DNA of 26,778 bases from DATFCK01 sp045809745 (GTDB lineage: Bacteria; Verrucomicrobiota; Verrucomicrobiia; Chthoniobacterales; UBA10450). Below are positions 22,594 through 26,778 of this stretch, piece after piece. Both the position numbers and the translations under genes were made by a program. Position 1 is the first letter of the stretch. The number at the start of each line of letters is the position of its first letter. Location of the stretch: NCBI GenBank assembly GCA_045809745.1, contig JBJMXE010000134.1, positions 1-26,778 of the forward strand. Reading direction: 5' to 3'. The notes under the pieces are model-generated. The model worked only from the letters and a program-made list of their open reading frames with translations, did no database searches and was not told the origin of the DNA.

Positions 22594-24311
22594 AAGCGGC
22601 CGAACATACCCTAACAAGTTGGGACGGTGCCGAGCTGTTTTATCGCTCGTGGATCCCGTTATCCAGGCCGAAGAAGGCCCTGCTGTTGTTCCACCGCGGA
22701 CACGAGCATTCCGGCCGCTGGCAGCAGACGGTTGAATCGCTTGGGTTGGCCGACGTGGCGGTATTTGCCTGGGATGCTCGCGGCCATGGACGATCACCGG
22801 GCGAGCGGGGCGCTGCCCGTAACCTAACCGACGTTGTCAAAGATACCGACGCATTCGTTCGACACGTCTCGGAGAAGTATGAGCTACCGCGCGAAAACAT
22901 AATCGTCCTGGCTCACAGCCTGGCCGCGGTCACCGTAGCGGCATGGGTCCACGATCACGCTCCGCGGATCCGGGCGATGATCCTGGTTACACCCGCGTTT
23001 CAGGTGAAGCTTTACCTGCCGTTTGCCATCCCGGCGCTCCGATTCCGACAACGCTTTTTCGGCGCTGGACGCGTCACCAGCTATGTCAAAGCCGGACTGC
23101 TTACCCGCGACCGGACGGAAGCGAATCGCTATGATTCGGATCCGCTAATCTTTAAACAAATTGCCGTCAACGTTCTGCTCGATTTACACGACACCGCTAA
23201 ACGGCTCGTGGCTGACGCCGGTGCGATTCATACGCCGACCTTGATGCTTTCGGCCGGCCGGGATTGGATCGTTAGGCTAAACGCGCAGCGTACATTCTTC
23301 GATCGTTTATCGTCACCGACTAAGCGGGCACGGATGTTTCCGGCCGCGCGCCACGCGATGTTTCACGATTTGAACCGGGAAGCTGTGATTCAGGAGATTC
23401 GATCATTCGTCACTGGGCAATTCGCCGAGACTACATCGGCCACTTCATTACTAAATGCGGACAAGTCCGGATACACGCGGCGCGAGTTCGATCGCCTCAG
23501 TTCGGACCGGGGCATTCCTTTCGCGGTAGCTCGGGCCGGCCTGCGCGCTGCCGCTGGGTTGAGCCGAGGCATTAATATTGGCTGGCGCAGCGGTTTCGAT
23601 TCCGGTCTGTCACTGGACTACGTTTATGAAAACAGGCCACGTGGACGGAGCCCGGTCGGCCGGGTGATCGACAAATCTTATTTGAACAGCATCGGATGGC
23701 GCGGTATTCGAGAGCGGAAACGGAACTTGAAGATCGCCCTAACGAATGGGATATGGGAACTGCGCCGCCAGGGCCGCCCGATTCACATCCTCGACATCGC
23801 TGCCGGCGCTGGCCGTTATGTCATCGAGGTCATGCACGAATTGCCAGAGCTTCCAATCAATGCCTTGCTTCGCGATTACGAGGAAGAGAATGTGACCGCG
23901 GCTCGACGTCTGGCGGGGGAGTTTGGTCTCTCAAACGTTAGCACTGTGTGGGGTGACGCTTTCGATGCCGATTCGGTTTCAAAAATCACTCCCAAGGCGA
24001 CCATCGGACTGGTGTCGGGGCTGTATGAGCTTTTTCCATCGAATGCCGACGTTTTAAAATCTCTGGGCGGCTTAGCCGCGGCGATGGAATCCGGCGGCGT
24101 TCTCATTTACACGAATCAGCCGTGGCATCCGCAGGTCGAATTTATTGCGCGCGTTTTACACAACCGCGACGGCCAACCATGGGTGATGCGTCGCCGCACC
24201 ACTGCCGAAATGGATGAACTGGTCCGCACCGCAGGTTTCACCAAGATGTCGATGGAGATTGACCAGTGGGGAATGTTCAGCGTGTCCATGGCTCGTCGCA
24301 ACAACGCGTGA
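22590..24311 (+). CDS. Alpha/beta hydrolase-SAM methyltransferase fusion, YnbC-like
   Basis: A 573-residue two-domain protein. Residues about 1-275 are a monoacylglycerol-lipase-like (S33) hydrolase: HRGHEHSGRW at 35-44, WDARGHGRSPGERG at 61-74, nucleophile S110 in AHSLA, acid D225 and base H255 in RHAMFHD. The elbow AHSLA departs from the usual GxSxG. Residues about 355-573 form a class I methyltransferase with DIAAGAGRYVIEV at 402-414 and a LLRDYEEENV acidic loop. The start is TTG at 22590, overlapping the previous stop (TTGA). E. coli YnbC has the same two-domain design and similar length. It probably remodels or methylates the lipid made by its neighbours; the substrate is unknown. Confidence 0.85.
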   Translation: MKAAEHTLTSWDGAELFYRSWIPLSRPKKALLLFHRGHEHSGRWQQTVESLGLADVAVFAWDARGHGRSPGERGAARNLTDVVKDTDAFVRHVSEKYELPRENIIVLAHSLAAVTVAAWVHDHAPRIRAMILVTPAFQVKLYLPFAIPALRFRQRFFGAGRVTSYVKAGLLTRDRTEANRYDSDPLIFKQIAVNVLLDLHDTAKRLVADAGAIHTPTLMLSAGRDWIVRLNAQRTFFDRLSSPTKRARMFPAARHAMFHDLNREAVIQEIRSFVTGQFAETTSATSLLNADKSGYTRREFDRLSSDRGIPFAVARAGLRAAAGLSRGINIGWRSGFDSGLSLDYVYENRPRGRSPVGRVIDKSYLNSIGWRGIRERKRNLKIALTNGIWELRRQGRPIHILDIAAGAGRYVIEVMHELPELPINALLRDYEEENVTAARRLAGEFGLSNVSTVWGDAFDADSVSKITPKATIGLVSGLYELFPSNADVLKSLGGLAAAMESGGVLIYTNQPWHPQVEFIARVLHNRDGQPWVMRRRTTAEMDELVRTAGFTKMSMEIDQWGMFSVSMARRNNA

Positions 24312-25660
24312 TTCATCCACCTTCTCGCACCAGGGCAGCGATTGTTTCCATTTCGCTGTCTCTTCTGTTTTCGGTTGTCTACGGCAGCTGTAACTGGCTG
24401 TCAGCTCATCGAGCGCAAGTTGGTTCGCTCTACTTCGGCTGGGAACGAAATCTACCATTCGTGCCCCAGTTGATTCCGGCCTACCTGTCGCTCGACCTGT
24501 TCTTTTTTGGAGCGCCATTTCTGTGCCTGACGGTCGGAGAATTACACCGCTACGCATCACGAATCGCGCTGGCGATTTCGATCGCGGGAGTTTGCTTCCT
24601 TCTTTTTCCTTTGCGATACGGCTTCGCCCGTCCCGAGGCCGCCGGGTGGTTAGGCCTGGTGTTCAGTTGGTTCCGCAGTGTCGACGCTCCGTACAACCTG
24701 GTGCCGTCACTGCACGCGGCGCTCCTCTTGCTTGTGGCAGACGTTTATGTTCGGCGATGGGACGGTCCGATGCGCATCGCCGCCATCAGTTGGTTCGTGT
24801 TGATCGCGATTTCGCCGGTTCTGACTTATCAGCATCATGTCACCGATATCGTCGCCGGATTTATTCTGGCGTTTTATTGCTTCTACCTCGTGCCAACCGA
24901 GACGGTCTGGTGCGATCAGCTGGGGAATAGCCGAATCGGTTATTACTACGGGGTCACGGGCTTGACCGTGGCGTTGGCAGCAGTCCTGGCGCGGGGCTGG
25001 TGGCTTATTTTGTTATGGCCGGCGGCGGCGTTTGGGCTGGTCGCCGCCGGCTATTTCAGATTGGCATCGAACGTTTACCGGAAAGACCATGGCCAGCTGC
25101 CGTGGCATGCTTGTTTAATTCTTGGTCCATGCCTGTTAGGCCAGAGAATTTCGAAATGGTATTATCGACGGCAGTGCCGCAGCTGGGACCCGGTTACGTC
25201 AGAGGTTTGGATTGGATGCCACCTCGATTCCAACGAGGCGACAGCAGCGGTGCGCGCCGGGGTTGTTGCCGTTCTTGACCTAACCGCTGAGTTCTCCGAA
25301 ACGAAACGACTCCGAGAGATCGATTATCGCAACATTGCGGTTCTTGATCTGACCCCGCCGACCACGGCTCAGCTCATGGAGATGGCGAGGTTCATCGCCG
25401 ATCGGACGAGTCGCGGCATTGTTTATGTACACTGCAAAATCGGGTATTCGCGAAGCGCTGCGGCAGTTGCTGCCTACCTGATCATGAGCGGCAAAGCGGC
25501 AACCGCGGAGGAGGCATTCGCCGCCATTCGCCGGGTGCGCCCCTCGATTGTGATTCGGGCTGAAATTGTTAATTCGGTTAAAACATTCGCGGCGGTATTT
25601 GCGCGTCCGCGTCGCATCCAACGGTTTGTACTCGCTTCAGCAGCACGCGCGCTCGCATAA
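24308..25660 (+). CDS. PAP2-dual-specificity phosphatase fusion membrane protein, YnbD-like
   Basis: A 450-residue protein with an N-terminal PAP2-type membrane phosphatase domain and a C-terminal cysteine-based phosphatase domain. In the first, PSLH (133-136) and SPVLTYQHHVTD (169-180) match PAP2 motifs 2 and 3, with Pro replacing the Arg of SRx5Hx3D; motif 1 is weak (RYGFARP). In the second, HCKIGYSRS (375-383) matches HCxxGxxRS with nucleophile C376, close to the loop of the mitochondrial phosphatidylglycerophosphate phosphatase PTPMT1. About eight membrane segments separate the domains. GTG at 24308 overlaps the previous stop (GTGA); ATG at 24266 is a longer alternative. It likely removes the phosphate from a phospholipid-phosphate intermediate. 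Confidence 0.85.
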   Translation: MIHPPSRTRAAIVSISLSLLFSVVYGSCNWLSAHRAQVGSLYFGWERNLPFVPQLIPAYLSLDLFFFGAPFLCLTVGELHRYASRIALAISIAGVCFLLFPLRYGFARPEAAGWLGLVFSWFRSVDAPYNLVPSLHAALLLLVADVYVRRWDGPMRIAAISWFVLIAISPVLTYQHHVTDIVAGFILAFYCFYLVPTETVWCDQLGNSRIGYYYGVTGLTVALAAVLARGWWLILLWPAAAFGLVAAGYFRLASNVYRKDHGQLPWHACLILGPCLLGQRISKWYYRRQCRSWDPVTSEVWIGCHLDSNEATAAVRAGVVAVLDLTAEFSETKRLREIDYRNIAVLDLTPPTTAQLMEMARFIADRTSRGIVYVHCKIGYSRSAAAVAAYLIMSGKAATAEEAFAAIRRVRPSIVIRAEIVNSVKTFAAVFARPRRIQRFVLASAARALA

Positions 25661-25678
25661 TCCGAAACAACGTGGCCT

Positions 25679-26101
25679 ATGAACTATAACGAATTGATTC
25701 AGCTTTACTTCGAGCGCTCCGGAGCGATGCAGCAATACTGGAATCTTTATGTCATCATCGTCGGCGGGATTCTGGCATTCTCGTCAATACGCAAACAGCC
25801 GGCGGCGGTGACGACGGCGTTGGTTTGCATTCTGTTCGGCCTGTTCGCCTATAATAATCTGGACGCGATGCGCGACACGACGGCGCAGCGTTTCGCCACG
25901 TTGGAAGCGATTAAGCAGTCGCAACATGGGGCGAACTCCGGCGAGGAGAATGGCATTCACGCATTATTGCTGCCGACCCTGACTCCGGCCACCTATTCCA
26001 GCGTGAGAAGAACGCACGTTATCAGCGACGTTCTGACCATCGCAGCGCTGTGCGCGATGGAGCTACGTCGAAGAAGGTTGCACGGAACGCCAGCAGCGTG
26101 A
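25679..26101 (+). CDS. Small membrane protein of unknown function
   Basis: A 140-residue protein with three hydrophobic segments (about 20-37, 43-60 and 113-128) and a basic tail (ELRRRRLHG). The N-terminus MNYNELIQLYFERSGAMQQYWNLY and the middle NNLDAMRDTTAQRFATLEAIKQ, probably a short amphipathic helix, are its best features. I recall similar hypothetical proteins but no assigned function. It follows the PAP2-DSP gene by 18 nt on the same strand without a clear Shine-Dalgarno and may be the last gene of the lipid operon. Confidence 0.7.
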   Translation: MNYNELIQLYFERSGAMQQYWNLYVIIVGGILAFSSIRKQPAAVTTALVCILFGLFAYNNLDAMRDTTAQRFATLEAIKQSQHGANSGEENGIHALLLPTLTPATYSSVRRTHVISDVLTIAALCAMELRRRRLHGTPAA

Positions 26102-26150
26102 TCAACGCCGTCGCCTCGAGCGTTAACTACGCCACGATGCTGACGGAAGG

Positions 26151-26330
26151 GCGAGCTCCTTCCAGCTCGCTCGGCATTGCCGGACCGCCGTCCTTCATCA
26201 ACCGACCGGCGGCCGCCCTCGAAAAGGATTGTGGGGTAGGAGGCGCGGGCGTAGGGTTTCAGCCGAAAGTTTGAATCCCACGGCGGTGGGCAAACAGATG
26301 CAGTGATGGGGCTCCGATGGCTGCGGAGCC
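26151..26330. other. Gene-free region with hairpins upstream of the oxidase gene
   Basis: The 280-nt gap 26102-26381 has no convincing gene. Three clean stems are visible: GCGAGCT-CCTTCC-AGCTCGC (26151-26170), CCCAC-GGCG-GTGGG (26277-26290) and GGCTCCG-ATGGCTG-CGGAGCC (26310-26330). The first may end transcription of the 25679 gene or be a repeat remnant. The other two lie in the likely 5' leader of the next gene. No known riboswitch consensus was recognised. Confidence 0.4.
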
Positions 26331-26366
26331 AGACGGGGCTGCCGGTTTTGGCCGCTGCACAATAAT

Positions 26367-26371
26367 GGAGG
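26367..26371 (+). promoter_or_regulatory. Ribosome binding site
   Basis: GGAGG lies 10 nt before the ATG at 26382 and fixes the start of the exported oxidase and its signal peptide. Confidence 0.7.
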
Positions 26372-26381
26372 TTGATTCGTC

Positions 26382-26778
26382 ATGATCACCCAACTCCGCA
26401 TCCGCTCATGTCTCCGCGCCATTACGATCGGCACCTTAGCGCTGGTCTTCGCAACCGGCATTCTCCATGCCGATGAAACCTGTTCCTCGCCCTACCTCGC
26501 CCGGATTGAAGGCCAGGAAGACTTCGTTTATGTCTGGACGTTAGGCGATGAAGGTTTAGGCGACGGTTCAGACAAGCTGGTCACGATTGACGCGAAGCCG
26601 GGTTCCCCTAACTACGGAAGAGTCATTAGCAGTTATTCCGTGGGAGGGCGTAACGAGGCGCACCACGGCGGGTTTACCGATGATCGGCGTCAACTTTGGC
26701 TGGCTGGTCTGGAATCGAGCAAGATTTTCATTTTCGATGTTCATACCGATCCGGCCAAGCCGCAGTTGGTGAAAACCA
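26382..26778 (+). CDS. Exported methanethiol oxidase / selenium-binding protein SBP56 family (partial; 3' end outside window)
   Basis: The frame opens at ATG 26382 and is still open at the window edge after 132 codons. A signal peptide (about 1-28, ending LHADE) is followed by CSSPYLARIEGQEDFVYVWT and, later, GGRNEAHHGGFTDDRR and the FIFDVHTDPAKPQLVKT segment. These match the N-terminal part of SBP56/methanethiol oxidase propellers, with the HH pair expected to bind the metal (copper). The enzyme oxidises methanethiol to formaldehyde, H2S and H2O2 in the periplasm. The full family length is about 450 residues, so roughly 70% lies outside. It is separated from the lipid operon by 280 nt and is probably a separate unit. 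Confidence 0.88.
   Translation, partial: MITQLRIRSCLRAITIGTLALVFATGILHADETCSSPYLARIEGQEDFVYVWTLGDEGLGDGSDKLVTIDAKPGSPNYGRVISSYSVGGRNEAHHGGFTDDRRQLWLAGLESSKIFIFDVHTDPAKPQLVKT

Noticed and set aside
22144..22797. 217-codon minus frame across the acyltransferase and hydrolase-methyltransferase genes
   Set aside because: It is antisense to two genes with clear catalytic motifs and resembles no protein family.
26050..26274. 74-codon plus frame overlapping the end of the small membrane protein gene
   Set aside because: Low-complexity sequence over hairpins, no ribosome site, and it overlaps a better gene.
26225..26380. Riboswitch (cobalamin, SAM or similar) upstream of the oxidase gene
   Set aside because: Stems are present, but none of the conserved cores of known classes could be found.
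1..26778. CRISPR array, tRNA, rRNA, phage or transposase genes
   Set aside because: No regularly spaced direct repeats, cloverleaf, rRNA sequence, integrase or transposase motif was found in the gaps or frames.

Overview
This window looks like chromosomal DNA of a moderately GC-rich, Gram-negative, soil-type bacterium, most likely Verrucomicrobiota (Chthoniobacterales-like). The clues are an 865-residue exported protein ending in the autotransporter-like C-terminal module (...FYRLTLP) common in that phylum, an LptF/LptG permease, LolA-type and lipobox proteins that imply an outer membrane, and intergenic regions packed with small hairpin repeats. The phylum call is inference; Acidobacteriota is an alternative.

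Layout. 1-5.5 kb: the 5' part of threonine synthase (minus, runs off the left edge), a divergent glutamate/dicarboxylate symporter, and a large secreted protein with Asp-box repeats. 5.6-8.2 kb (minus): an AI-2E family permease, a receiver-only response regulator and a secreted KTSC-domain protein. 8.3-13.4 kb (minus): a compact operon of a halogenase-like flavoprotein, a small lipoprotein, an MMPL/RND exporter and a LolA-like carrier; this resembles the export part of aryl-polyene-type clusters, but no synthase genes are present here. 13.7-19.2 kb: an exported L,D-transpeptidase, LptF/LptG, an exported hypothetical protein, an M24 peptidase and a propeller-like protein, separated by repeat-rich gaps.

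19.3-26.1 kb (plus) holds the most interesting locus. A CDP-alcohol phosphatidyltransferase, a CdsA-type cytidylyltransferase, a lysophospholipid acyltransferase, an alpha/beta-hydrolase-methyltransferase fusion and a PAP2-dual-specificity-phosphatase fusion are joined by consecutive 4-nt start/stop overlaps. Gene order matches the uncharacterised E. coli ynbA-ynbB-ynbC-ynbD set with an acyltransferase inserted between B and C. Upstream lie an aromatic-rich protein of unknown function and an SRPBCC protein, downstream a small membrane protein. Together these genes look like a complete pathway for an undescribed phospholipid. The window ends inside an exported methanethiol oxidase/selenium-binding protein.

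Two families of small dispersed repeats occupy many intergenic gaps: double-hairpin elements often bounded by TGTAG...CTACA (about 2.6, 5.5, 7.0, 15.8, 18.1 and 19.2 kb), and MITE-like elements with TGTCATGTCGAGC-type terminal inverted repeats (13.6, 16.6, 18.3 and 18.4 kb). The hexamer GTTAGG/CCTAAC also seems over-represented across the window in all reading frames.
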